Positions 18,461 through 25,821 of a DNA stretch of 64,000 nucleotides are shown one piece after another (position 1 is the stretch's first letter; each line of letters starts with the position of its first letter). Location: assembly GCA_947457615.1 (NCBI GenBank), contig CANGWK010000003.1, forward strand, positions 85,323 through 149,322, written 5' to 3'. Made by a program: the position numbers and the translations under genes. Source of the DNA: Flavobacteriaceae bacterium. Its GTDB lineage: Bacteria > Bacteroidota > Bacteroidia > Flavobacteriales > Flavobacteriaceae. The notes below the pieces were generated by a model. It searched no databases. It was not told the DNA's origin and saw nothing but the letters and a program-made list of their open reading frames with translations.

Positions 18461-19378
18461 CTAATTATTTTCAATTTTATTTCTAATGCTTATATTACGA
18501 CTTGGCTCTCTCAAAGGTGCAAGACCAGATTTTAATATTATTCTTTGACCAATTTCTCCAGATATAAAGGAAGCAAAGCCAATGCCTAAACCATCATATC
18601 CCTGACAATTGATACTATACAAAACGCGTGCCAAAGGATATTTCCTTGCTGCTATATTCTCTTGACTAGGATAAACATATTCTTTAGCTTTTTTATCCTT
18701 AACACTTAAAACTGTGATGTTTTCCAAAATTTTCTTTGTTGCTGCGCTTGGTTGAAAAATCCAATTAACACCAACTATTCCTATCATTCCTTGATTTTGC
18801 GAAACGTACTTAATTACTTCATCATTTGTTTTAAATGAAAAAACTCCCGTATCTGGCATGTTTTTTATTCCTGCTAATTCTAAAAAGTAACGTGTGTTAC
18901 TAGAATTGAAGTTGTCAAAAACCAACCCTTTTATTTTAGTTTGATTTCCTTTTAAAAAATCAACTATTTCTGATATTTCTTGAATGGAATCCTTAGTTTT
19001 ATTATTTTTAATCAATGCAATAGCGTCAATAGCAAACGGAGTTTCTAATGGAACAATTTGCCTTTTTTTGAATAGTGCTCTTTCTTCCTCATTTAATTTT
19101 CGTGTCAAAATTATGGTTTGCGCTTTATTATTTGCCAAAGATTGAACGCTTTCTTTTTCAGATTGCGGTAGCAACTTTATAGTTGCATTATACTGACTTT
19201 CAAAAACGGCAACCTGATCTTCAATTATTGGTAATACCGATTCGTCAACTAAAATAGAAGTAGTTCCTGTTAAAATTGTTTCCTTATTTTCTTTATCTCC
19301 TTTGCAAGAAATAAGTCCAAAAATTACAAAACCGCATCCAAATAAAAAACTAATTATTTTGTTATTGGTTTTAATCAT
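18461..19378 (-). CDS. PstS-like substrate-binding lipoprotein
   Basis: Periplasmic solute-binding fold of the PstS (phosphate-binding) superfamily. The signal peptide ends in the lipobox FGLISC (Cys 25), so it is membrane anchored. The SILVDESVLPIIEDQVAVFE opening and the NSSNTRYFLELAG block are family-like. No pst transport genes are near. Instead it overlaps the preceding small membrane gene by 8 bp within the ton operon, so a role as a phosphate-uptake binding protein is doubtful; it may be an accessory of the Ton system. Length 305 is normal. Confidence 0.78.
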   Translation of the reverse strand: MIKTNNKIISFLFGCGFVIFGLISCKGDKENKETILTGTTSILVDESVLPIIEDQVAVFESQYNATIKLLPQSEKESVQSLANNKAQTIILTRKLNEEERALFKKRQIVPLETPFAIDAIALIKNNKTKDSIQEISEIVDFLKGNQTKIKGLVFDNFNSSNTRYFLELAGIKNMPDTGVFSFKTNDEVIKYVSQNQGMIGIVGVNWIFQPSAATKKILENITVLSVKDKKAKEYVYPSQENIAARKYPLARVLYSINCQGYDGLGIGFASFISGEIGQRIILKSGLAPLREPSRNISIRNKIENN

Positions 19379-19601
19379 CAGAATCTGTTTTTAATAATCT
19401 CCAAAATCTAAAAAAGCCATAAACTATTAACAATGTTCCTAAAGCAATTCGGTATTTGGATTCCATCCGAACAGGAAATTTAGTCCAAAAAATAAGAATT
19501 ACTCCAAGTGTTAAATAAATCATAAGAAACAAAACTCCTATAAATAGAAGAAATCGCTCTTTAAGCGATTTCTTCTTATAGTTTGTAACAATTTGTTTCA
19601 T
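19371..19601 (-). CDS. Small two-helix membrane protein in the ton operon
   Basis: A 76-residue protein with a basic N-terminus (KKKSLKER), a hydrophobic helix near 17-38 (LLFIGVLFLMIYLTLGVILIF) and a second near 52-66. I do not recognise a named family. It starts 4 bp after tonB and overlaps the PstS-like gene by 8 bp, so translational coupling is likely. It is real rather than a shadow ORF because spacing, direction and hydrophobic pattern fit the operon. Confidence 0.7.
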   Translation of the reverse strand: MKQIVTNYKKKSLKERFLLFIGVLFLMIYLTLGVILIFWTKFPVRMESKYRIALGTLLIVYGFFRFWRLLKTDSDD

Positions 19602-19605
19602 ACTG

Positions 19606-20409
19606 TTATTCGTCTGGGTTTTCTATAGAAAAACTTTGTTGAAATGCACAACGCACTTTTCTACCATTTTGTTCTGCTGGTGTCCACTTAGGACCTTTAC
19701 GCAAAACTCTTTCTGCTTCTTTTCCAGAACCATAACCGATATCTTTTATTACTCTAACATCTGTTAAAGAACCATCTTTTTCAATTACAAAAGAAACTAC
19801 AACTTTACCTTTAAGTCCTGGTTCATCAGGTGGGCTAAAATTATTTTTCAAGAAACTATACCATTTTGACATACCTCCCGGGAAACCTGGTTGCACTTCT
19901 AATCCTGCAGCTTCGTGAATAGAATTATCTTCAACAACTTCATTTGTTGGCGGTCCATTTCCAGGAGGCTCAACAGTTAGAGGTGCGTCTTTATCGCCTT
20001 CGATATTTTCTTTTCCAAGATTTTTATCTTTAATTTCTTCCACTTTTGGTGGTTCTTCAGTTACGTCTTCTTTTTTTGCAACTTCTGGCTTTACAAATTT
20101 TACCACATCCTCTCTTGGTTTAGGTGGTGGTGGTGGTTTTAAATCCTCTTTCGGTTTTTCTTCTTTAGGAGGTAATTTAACAGCCGTTATTCTATCATGC
20201 AAACCATCATCAGTAGTAGCTGTAACACTACTAATAAATTCAGCTATTTTAGGAGTCGCAACTGCTAATGCAAAAACGACAGCTCCAATTCCTAATGCCT
20301 TTAAATTAGTACTACTATTGTTCTTGCGTAAATCATAAGCACCATAACTTTTGTTACGTCCTTCAAAAACGATGTCTAACCATTTTCTTCCTAATAGGTC
20401 TATCTTCAT
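19606..20409 (-). CDS. tonB: Energy transducer TonB
   Basis: Couples the proton-driven ExbB/ExbD motor to TonB-dependent outer-membrane receptors. Order: a cytoplasmic N-terminus typical of Bacteroidota TonB (RNKSYGAYDLRKN), a membrane helix near 37-63, a Pro/Lys/Glu-rich periplasmic stretch (PPPPPKPRED near 90; KEEKPKED), and a C-terminal TonB domain ~180-267 (GKVVSFVIEKDGSLTDVRVIKD ending WTPAEQNGRKV). 267 residues. Fourth gene of the operon, 29 bp after exbD2. Confidence 0.92.
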   Translation of the reverse strand: MKIDLLGRKWLDIVFEGRNKSYGAYDLRKNNSSTNLKALGIGAVVFALAVATPKIAEFISSVTATTDDGLHDRITAVKLPPKEEKPKEDLKPPPPPKPREDVVKFVKPEVAKKEDVTEEPPKVEEIKDKNLGKENIEGDKDAPLTVEPPGNGPPTNEVVEDNSIHEAAGLEVQPGFPGGMSKWYSFLKNNFSPPDEPGLKGKVVVSFVIEKDGSLTDVRVIKDIGYGSGKEAERVLRKGPKWTPAEQNGRKVRCAFQQSFSIENPDE

Positions 20410-20438
20410 CTTTTTGTTATTTTATTAATGCCTTGGCA

Positions 20439-21002
20439 TTATTTATTAATTTCTTCAGCTAATTTATTTTCCTCTGGGGTAAATTCATTAACTATAGCAT
20501 AAGTAGGCACTTTGCAAATTGCCATTTCATCTAAAATATCTACCAAATTTTTATAGGTAGATTTTTTTGTAGGTTTAATAATAACAATTAATCCCTTGTT
20601 TTTATCGCCCATTACTTCTGGAACAGACTTTATTCTTTTCAGTAATTCTTTACGAATTCCATCTTTACTATAATTTGTAGTAGTAGGGGAACCTCCAACT
20701 TCAGGAGTTGCAAGTAATCCATGAAACCATTTTATTTGGTCATTAGCACCAAGAATTACAGTAACAGTTCGTCTTTGATCTGTCTTTACAACTGGTGGTT
20801 TAGGATCCGTTGGTTTGGGTTTTGCTGGAAGACCCAAAGGCATAGATTGTGGTTTTGATAACGTGGTAGTTAGCATAAAGAAAGTAATCAATAAGAAAGC
20901 CAAATCTACCATTGCGGTAAGATCTACTTTAGAATTTTGTTTTTTACTTCTTACTTTGCCACCTTTACCACCGCCACCGTCGCCAGTATTTAATTCAGCC
21001 AT
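20439..21002 (-). CDS. exbD: ExbD/TolR biopolymer transporter (second copy)
   Basis: Stator partner of ExbB in the Ton motor. After a Gly/Lys-rich N-terminus (GDGGGGKGGKVRSKKQ) comes the single transmembrane helix with the proton-carrying Asp, SKVDLTAMVDLAFLLITFFML (Asp 33 in MVDLAF), then a periplasmic domain. 187 residues. Bacteroidota ton operons usually carry two exbD genes; this one is 26 bp downstream of the first. Confidence 0.9.
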   Translation of the reverse strand: MAELNTGDGGGGKGGKVRSKKQNSKVDLTAMVDLAFLLITFFMLTTTLSKPQSMPLGLPAKPKPTDPKPPVVKTDQRRTVTVILGANDQIKWFHGLLATPEVGGSPTTTNYSKDGIRKELLKRIKSVPEVMGDKNKGLIVIIKPTKKSTYKNLVDILDEMAICKVPTYAIVNEFTPEENKLAEEINK

Positions 21003-21028
21003 TGTATATCTTTTTAAATATTATTAAA

Positions 21029-21667
21029 TTAATTTGTTTTAGGTTTAGCTCTTAAGCCTGTTACTAAAGCAAAATTATTTATGTCTTGATCTTGTAACAT
21101 ATCCATAATTTTTCTAATTTGTGGATATTGTTGTTTAGCATCGCCTTTTATAGCGAAGTCTAATTCTTTCTCTTTAGCCAAATCTATGTTATTAGCTTTT
21201 CTGCAGTACATAATCCAATCTTTTAATTCATTGTTAGTCGAATCAATTGGAATACCCGGTTGAACACCACTTTTGTTTCTTTTATCATTTTTCATTGCTA
21301 TCAATTGTTTCAAACCAGAAACAGGAACACCAAAATCTTCAATTAAAGAAAACTGAGCAACTTCATCAGGAGTAAATTTAACTCCGTACTTTTCACCCAT
21401 TAATTCTAGGGTTTGAGCACGAACATCTCTATCCTTCATACCAAAAAACACACTTTGACCTACATTACTTCTTCCAACTGTAATGGTAACTAATCCTGTT
21501 TCAGGGAGTTTAGTTAGTACCGTTGATGCAGGAGTTTGTACTGGTAATGGCTCAGGTTGTTTTGCAGTAGCGGTCAAAATGAAGAACGTAAGCAAAAGGA
21601 AGGCCACATCACACATTGCGGTCATGTCAATAGATGCTGCCTTTTTGGACATTTTTATTTTAGCCAT
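21029..21667 (-). CDS. exbD: ExbD/TolR biopolymer transporter (first copy)
   Basis: Same family as the downstream gene: the short basic N-terminus KIKMSKKAAS precedes the transmembrane helix IDMTAMCDVAFLLLTFFIL with the key Asp 19 (MCDVAF). The periplasmic part is longer (212 residues total) and includes an LKQLIAMKNDKRNKSGVQ segment not seen in the second copy. It is separated from exbB by 50 bp. The two copies are diverged, so they are unlikely to be redundant. Confidence 0.9.
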   Translation of the reverse strand: MAKIKMSKKAASIDMTAMCDVAFLLLTFFILTATAKQPEPLPVQTPASTVLTKLPETGLVTITVGRSNVGQSVFFGMKDRDVRAQTLELMGEKYGVKFTPDEVAQFSLIEDFGVPVSGLKQLIAMKNDKRNKSGVQPGIPIDSTNNELKDWIMYCRKANNIDLAKEKELDFAIKGDAKQQYPQIRKIMDMLQDQDINNFALVTGLRAKPKTN

Positions 21668-21717
21668 TTTTATATTTTTATTATTTCTTTGAAATTAAAT
21701 TTCAAAAAAATTAATTA

Positions 21718-22557
21718 TTATTTTAAACTTCCTTTCATTCTTCTGTAAGAATTCACAATTGCAGTACCTGCTTCATCGATAGAATAGGTTAAAGTATCAA
21801 TTTTAGAAGTAAAAAGATTGTACATTACAATTGCTAAGGCAGAAGTAGCGATTCCTGTTGCAGTATTGATAAGTGCTTCAGAAATACCATTTGCTAGCAT
21901 TGATTGATCTGGAGTTCCTGAAGATGCTAATGCGCCAAACGCTTTAATCATTCCCGTTACAGTTCCTAATAATCCAGCAAGAGTACCTAAAGACACTAAT
22001 GTAGAAAGGATTGTCATGTGCTTTTCTAACATTGGCATTTCAAGAGAAGTAGCTTCTTCAATTTCTTTGTGAATCATTTCAGATGCTTCTTCACTATTAA
22101 ATCCTTCTTTTTTAACTTCTTGATATTTTACTAATGCTGATTTTATAGCATTTGCAACAGACCCTTTTTGTTTATCGCAAGCTGCAATTGCATCTTCAAT
22201 ATTTCCTGCAGCTACACTACCTTGAATTGAAGCCATAAATTTATCTAAATTACCTGTTCCAGATGCTTTAGAAATAACAAAAAATCTCTCGAAAGAAAAT
22301 ACAATAACCATTAACAAGCATCCTAATAATACAGGAACGATTGCCCCTCCTTTATAAACCATTGCTAAATAATTACCTGCTTTTGGATGACCTGCTTCTG
22401 CACCAGCATCTAACATTGCTCTTTCGTTTTCGAAATTACTTGCAGCTCCCATGATAAATTTCCATACTAAAATTCCAACAACGATACATGATGCGATGAT
22501 TATTCCTGTCATCATTCCACCACCATTAGACCCATTTTCTTTTTTTGCGTTTGCCAT
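21718..22557 (-). CDS. exbB: ExbB/TolQ/MotA-family proton channel
   Basis: Pentameric inner-membrane proton channel subunit that powers TonB. Hydrophobic helices lie near 16-36 (extra N-terminal helix common in Bacteroidota), 73-92, 165-190 and 205-232. The family block LGTLAGLLGTVTGMIKAF is intact and the protein ends KGSLK at 279 residues. First gene of a tightly packed operon (gaps 50, 26, 29, 4, -8 and 14 bp). A TAnnTTTG element lies 66-73 bp upstream. Confidence 0.92.
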   Translation of the reverse strand: MANAKKENGSNGGGMMTGIIIASCIVVGILVWKFIMGAASNFENERAMLDAGAEAGHPKAGNYLAMVYKGGAIVPVLLGCLLMVIVFSFERFFVISKASGTGNLDKFMASIQGSVAAGNIEDAIAACDKQKGSVANAIKSALVKYQEVKKEGFNSEEASEMIHKEIEEATSLEMPMLEKHMTILSTLVSLGTLAGLLGTVTGMIKAFGALASSGTPDQSMLANGISEALINTATGIATSALAIVMYNLFTSKIDTLTYSIDEAGTAIVNSYRRMKGSLK

Positions 22558-22622
22558 TTTCTTTTAAAATTTAATAGTTTTTAATAAATTAATAATTTAG
22601 TTGTAATTAACTTGTTTAGGAG

Positions 22623-22630
22623 CAAAATTA
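22623..22630 (-). promoter_or_regulatory. -7 promoter element for the exbB operon
   Basis: TAATTTTG on the minus strand, exact TAnnTTTG match. Confidence 0.5.
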
Positions 22631-22923
22631 ATTTTTTAGTTGTAATAAAAAAACTTTTTTCAACTTTTAATTAAGGGGCTCTTTACGAAAACGATTTTCA
22701 TAACATAAACTTAACATTGACAGGCTTTAAAAGACACTGTTTTATGTTTAAAACGTAAAAATATAAAATTATTGCATCTGATTTTAATAATATTAAGTTA
22801 ATAATAAATCCTCTTTTGTGTTTTTAATTTGCATTTGTCTAGCTTGTTAATAATATAAGATGGTCAATAGGTTAAATTATTTCAAACAAACCGCATTTAA
22901 TATAGGATTTTAAATTTATTAAC

Positions 22924-22931
22924 TATTTTTG
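22924..22931 (+). promoter_or_regulatory. -7 promoter element for the cupin gene
   Basis: TATTTTTG 47 bp upstream of the TTG start at 22978; supports that non-ATG start. Confidence 0.5.
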
Positions 22932-22977
22932 GAGTTGCTATTGTAATCCTTTTAACTTTAATAAAAAATTAGTCCTC

Positions 22978-23343
22978 TTGAAAAAATACTTAATACAAAA
23001 GACACCTTTTAGAGTTCCAACTACTGATGGAAAGCTAATTGAAGAGCACCACGGAATTCCAACTACAGGAAATAAGGAAATTTCTATTGCTCATATGATT
23101 GCACCACCTAAATGGAGTGAGCCTTTTCAAACGCCGGAATTTGAGGAATATACTTATATTATTTCTGGGAAAAAGCAATTTATTATCGACGGGGAGACTA
23201 TAATTTTAGAGACTGGGCAATCCATAAAAATTGAAAAAAATACCCGTGTTCAATATTCTAATCCGTTTGAGGAGCCATGCGAATATATTGCAATTTGCAA
23301 ACCGGCTTTTGATTTTAATAAAGTACACCGGGAAGAAATTTAG
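22978..23343 (+). CDS. Single-domain cupin protein (TTG start)
   Basis: Small cytoplasmic beta-barrel of the cupin superfamily, 121 residues. The barrel motif FEEYTYIISGKKQFIIDGETIILETGQSIKIEKN carries the usual Glu/Tyr pattern, but the classic two-His metal site of motif 1 is not evident. There is no ATG before residue 40; the TTG at 22978 (KKYLIQKTPF) fits the promoter position. Its stop codon shares bases with the convergent kmo stop (4-bp overlap). Function unknown; despite its neighbour it is too short to be 3-hydroxyanthranilate dioxygenase. Confidence 0.7.
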   Translation: MKKYLIQKTPFRVPTTDGKLIEEHHGIPTTGNKEISIAHMIAPPKWSEPFQTPEFEEYTYIISGKKQFIIDGETIILETGQSIKIEKNTRVQYSNPFEEPCEYIAICKPAFDFNKVHREEI

Positions 23344-24689
23344 ACTGCAGATTTCAGTTTACTTAATATTAAATTTTCAACTTCTTCCGAATTCCATTTT
23401 TCTTCAATATTTTCTAATTGCATTACCTCTTCCATGATTTTATTTTGGAAGTCTCCAATTGCAAGCGCCTCAGAATAAGGCTGTAAACTAAATGTCACTC
23501 TACTGTATAACGGCATCCACTTGTCTGGATGATGATCAGAGAACCATTTTTCTATTTTCTTTTGTAACAAGAACTTTTCATCGGCCGTCTTACTACTCAT
23601 TTCAATAAAATTTCTTCTAGACAGTTCGGTAATTGCGTCTGCATTTGGTTTACGTGATTTTTCATATTCCGAAAAAATCATTTTCCAATCATCACCATAT
23701 TTATCGATCATTTCGCTAAGTATAGAAATATCTTCAAAACCAGCATTCATTCCATGTCCGTAAAAAGGAACAATAGCATGCGCCGAATCGCCAATTAAAG
23801 CAACTTTATCTTCATACGTCCAAGGATAACATTTCATTATTGCCAAATAACTGGTAGGGTTTTTAAAGAAATCTTTTACTAAATCTGGAATTACCGCTTT
23901 AGTGTCCGGAAAATATTTAGCAAAGAAAGCTACTAAACTAGATTCGTCCTTTAATTGATCAAATGAATTTTCTCCTTCAAATGGCATGAATAAAGTGCAC
24001 GTGAAAGTTCCATCTAAATTGGATAAGGCCATCAACATAAAGTTACCTCTAGGCCAAATGTGCAACGAGTTTTTATCGATCTTGTGGGTCCCGTCTTCAT
24101 TGGCAGGAATATGCAATTCTTTGTATCCGATTTTCATGAATTCTTGCGAATAATCAAACATAGATTGGCGTTGCATTCTATGTCGGATTCTAGAAAAAGC
24201 TCCGTCGGCTCCAAAAACTTTATCGTACTTTACATCTTCCCACTGCCCTCTTTCGGTTTCACCAATATGTAAAGTGGCATCGGCTAAAGTAACATCCCAA
24301 ATTTTAGAGTTAAAAAAGAAATCTACTCCAGCTTCTTCTGCCAAATCAATCATTCTTTTATTCAATAAACCTCGAGATAACGAAAAAATGGACTCACCTT
24401 CTTTTCCATAATATTGGTATTGCAAGATATCCTCTTGGGTATGAATAGCTCTTTTATCTACAGGAATTCCGATTTTTCTTATTTCGTCTTCCAAACCTAC
24501 ATCTTGCATTGCTTTCCATCCTCTATTTGACATAACAAGATTAATGGAACGACCAGAAAAAGTGATAGTTCTAATATCAGAACTTCGGTCGTATACATGA
24601 ACGGTGTGTCCTAATTTTTTAAGATATATTGCCAATAATGTTCCTACTAATCCGGAACCTACCACAGCAATTTTTTGTGGAGTTTGCAT
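23340..24689 (-). CDS. kmo: Kynurenine 3-monooxygenase
   Basis: FAD- and NADPH-dependent hydroxylation of L-kynurenine to 3-hydroxykynurenine. The Rossmann motif VVGSGLVGTLLAIYLKKLG (9-27), the inner FAD motif (VALIGDSAHAIVPFYGHGMNAGFED near 295-318) and the family texts SRGLLNKRMIDLAEE and FSRIRHRM are present; 449 residues is full length. With kynureninase 8 kb away it makes two consecutive steps toward 3-hydroxyanthranilate, the route some Bacteroidota use for NAD from tryptophan; the dioxygenase for the next step is not in the window. Its -7 element lies 21 bp before the ATG, so the leader is only about 14 nt. Confidence 0.93.
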   Translation of the reverse strand: MQTPQKIAVVGSGLVGTLLAIYLKKLGHTVHVYDRSSDIRTITFSGRSINLVMSNRGWKAMQDVGLEDEIRKIGIPVDKRAIHTQEDILQYQYYGKEGESIFSLSRGLLNKRMIDLAEEAGVDFFFNSKIWDVTLADATLHIGETERGQWEDVKYDKVFGADGAFSRIRHRMQRQSMFDYSQEFMKIGYKELHIPANEDGTHKIDKNSLHIWPRGNFMLMALSNLDGTFTCTLFMPFEGENSFDQLKDESSLVAFFAKYFPDTKAVIPDLVKDFFKNPTSYLAIMKCYPWTYEDKVALIGDSAHAIVPFYGHGMNAGFEDISILSEMIDKYGDDWKMIFSEYEKSRKPNADAITELSRRNFIEMSSKTADEKFLLQKKIEKWFSDHHPDKWMPLYSRVTFSLQPYSEALAIGDFQNKIMEEVMQLENIEEKWNSEEVENLILSKLKSAV

Positions 24690-24709
24690 GTAATTTTTAA
24701 AAAGTTAAG

Positions 24710-24717
24710 CAAAATTA
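24710..24717 (-). promoter_or_regulatory. -7 promoter element for kmo
   Basis: TAATTTTG on the minus strand, exact consensus, implying a very short leader. Confidence 0.55.
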
Positions 24718-24814
24718 CAGAATTATTAGATTAAACCTCAGAAAATAACTCAAAATAATTATCCCTACATCCACAATATTGTTTATTCTTTTTATTTTTT
24801 TATTAAACAAATGG

Positions 24815-24822
24815 TATCTTTG
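24815..24822 (+). promoter_or_regulatory. -7 promoter element for the flavin reductase gene
   Basis: TATCTTTG, exact consensus, 14 bp before the ATG at 24836; again a near-leaderless arrangement. Confidence 0.6.
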
Positions 24823-24835
24823 AATAAAATTAATA

Positions 24836-25477
24836 ATGATAAACTTTTCAAAAGAAGCCATAAACAACATGCACTCCGTTCCGAGATTGAACTTAATTAA
24901 TTCATGCACAGGATACAAATCGGCAAATTTAATTGCAACAAAATCTAAAGATGGAATTGCAAATGTTGCTATATTTAGTAGTATTACGCACATTGGCAGC
25001 AATCCCCCTATGATTAGTTTTATCACTAGACCTCTAACTGCAAAACGAGATACGTATAACAATATTAAAGAAGTTGGATATTTCTCGGTAAATCACGTCG
25101 TTGAAAGTATGATTAATGACGCGCACCATTCCTCTGCTAGTTACGATGGGACAATTTCTGAATTTGACAAAACCAATTTAATTGTAGAATATAAAGATTC
25201 TATTTCCATTCCCTTTGTAAAGGGTAGCCCTGTTCAATTGTATTGCAAGTACCTCAACGAATACCACATCAAAGAAAATGATACTATTCATGTGATTGCT
25301 TCAATAGAAAATTTATTTTTCGAAGAGAAATTATTAAATAAAGACAAATTTTTGCAGCTAGACAGAGCTAATGTAGTTGCAATAAATGGTATAGACGGTT
25401 ATGCTTTGCCAAAATTAGTTGAACGTTTGGAGTATGCAAGACCTAATTTAGAAGCAAAATCAATTTTAGAGAAATAA
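24836..25477 (+). CDS. Flavin reductase-like FMN-binding split-barrel protein
   Basis: 213-residue protein of the flavin reductase/FMN-binding split-barrel family. The flavin-binding opening segment NVAIFSSITHIGSNPPMISFITRP and the following YNNIKEVGYFSVNHV are typical. Such proteins reduce FMN or use it as cofactor, sometimes supplying reduced flavin to monooxygenases. It is divergent from kmo, separated by 146 bp with its own promoter. kmo binds its own FAD and uses NADPH, so a partner role is not required. Substrate unknown. Confidence 0.82.
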   Translation: MINFSKEAINNMHSVPRLNLINSCTGYKSANLIATKSKDGIANVAIFSSITHIGSNPPMISFITRPLTAKRDTYNNIKEVGYFSVNHVVESMINDAHHSSASYDGTISEFDKTNLIVEYKDSISIPFVKGSPVQLYCKYLNEYHIKENDTIHVIASIENLFFEEKLLNKDKFLQLDRANVVAINGIDGYALPKLVERLEYARPNLEAKSILEK

Positions 25478-25507
25478 TGTATTTCTTTGTTACAACATAT
25501 TAATTGT

Positions 25508-25556
25508 GAAAAATTTCTCCCCCGGCCCCTATTGAAATTAGAGAGGTGCCGAAATG
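25508..25556 (+). repeat. P-type repeat, degenerate copy (P1)
   Basis: CTCCCCCGGCCCCTATTG followed by AGAGAGGTGCCGAAATG, resembling the CCCC..CCCCTCC / AGAGGGG pattern of the other P copies but with a broken palindrome. Confidence 0.45.
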
Positions 25557-25598
25557 TGAAACTATTGTGGATGTTTTAGCTGTGTATTTTGTTTGACA

Positions 25599-25645
25599 AA
25601 AAGCCACCCCGCCTTACGGACACCCCTCCAAAGAAGTGGAATGGA
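25599..25645 (+). repeat. P-type repeat (P2)
   Basis: AAGCCACCCCGCCTTACGG, then ACACCCCTCC and GGAATGGA. It aligns almost base for base with the copy inside aroA (34760-34808). Confidence 0.8.
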
Positions 25646-25700
25646 TGCTGATTGTACACTGCTTATATATTGTAAAGTTATTGCGAATTCTATACGTGTT

Positions 25701-25808
25701 GCGTGAGGGATAAAAGCGGCATCCTTTGCTTTTTTTTGATTTTGCGAGGTCACGAAGCAATCTAAAAAAGCAAAGATACAGCGTATAGCCCGACCCAAAG
25801 GGACACGC
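25701..25808 (+). repeat. F-type structured element (F1), carrying a nested R repeat
   Basis: Ends GCGTG (25701) and CACGC (25804-25808) can pair. Inside, GGGATAAAAGCGGCATCC leads into a long stem CCTTTGCTTTTTT / AAAAAAGCAAAG whose loop is the palindromic R repeat GATTTTGCGAGG..CGAAGCAATC (25738-25762); then AGCGTATAGCCCGACCC closes the element. Possibly a structured RNA; the Rfam Flavo-1 family is one candidate to test. Confidence 0.6.
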
Positions 25809-25821
25809 CCAACCAGTGAAA

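Larger units (their letters stand above)
22558..22977. other. 420-bp divergent intergenic region (exbB / cupin)
   Basis: AT-rich spacer. It holds a -7 element for exbB (22623-22630, minus) and one for the cupin gene (22924-22931, plus). I see no ORF, hairpin of note, RNA gene or dispersed repeat in the remaining ~290 bp. Confidence 0.6.
25478..25821. other. 344-bp convergent gap filled with dispersed repeats
   Basis: Between the flavin reductase gene and the penicillin acylase gene. It contains a degenerate P repeat (25508-25556), a clear P repeat (25599-25645) and F element F1 (25701-25808). An open frame of 78 codons on the minus strand only spans these repeats and is not a credible gene. 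Confidence 0.7.

Noticed and set aside
22978-23343. Cupin as 3-hydroxyanthranilate 3,4-dioxygenase, completing the kynurenine route
   Set aside because: At 121 residues it is too short, and the metal-binding His/Glu pattern of that enzyme is not seen.
25562-25798. 78-codon minus-strand ORF
   Set aside because: It consists of P2 and F1 repeat DNA; no start signal and no protein-like pattern.
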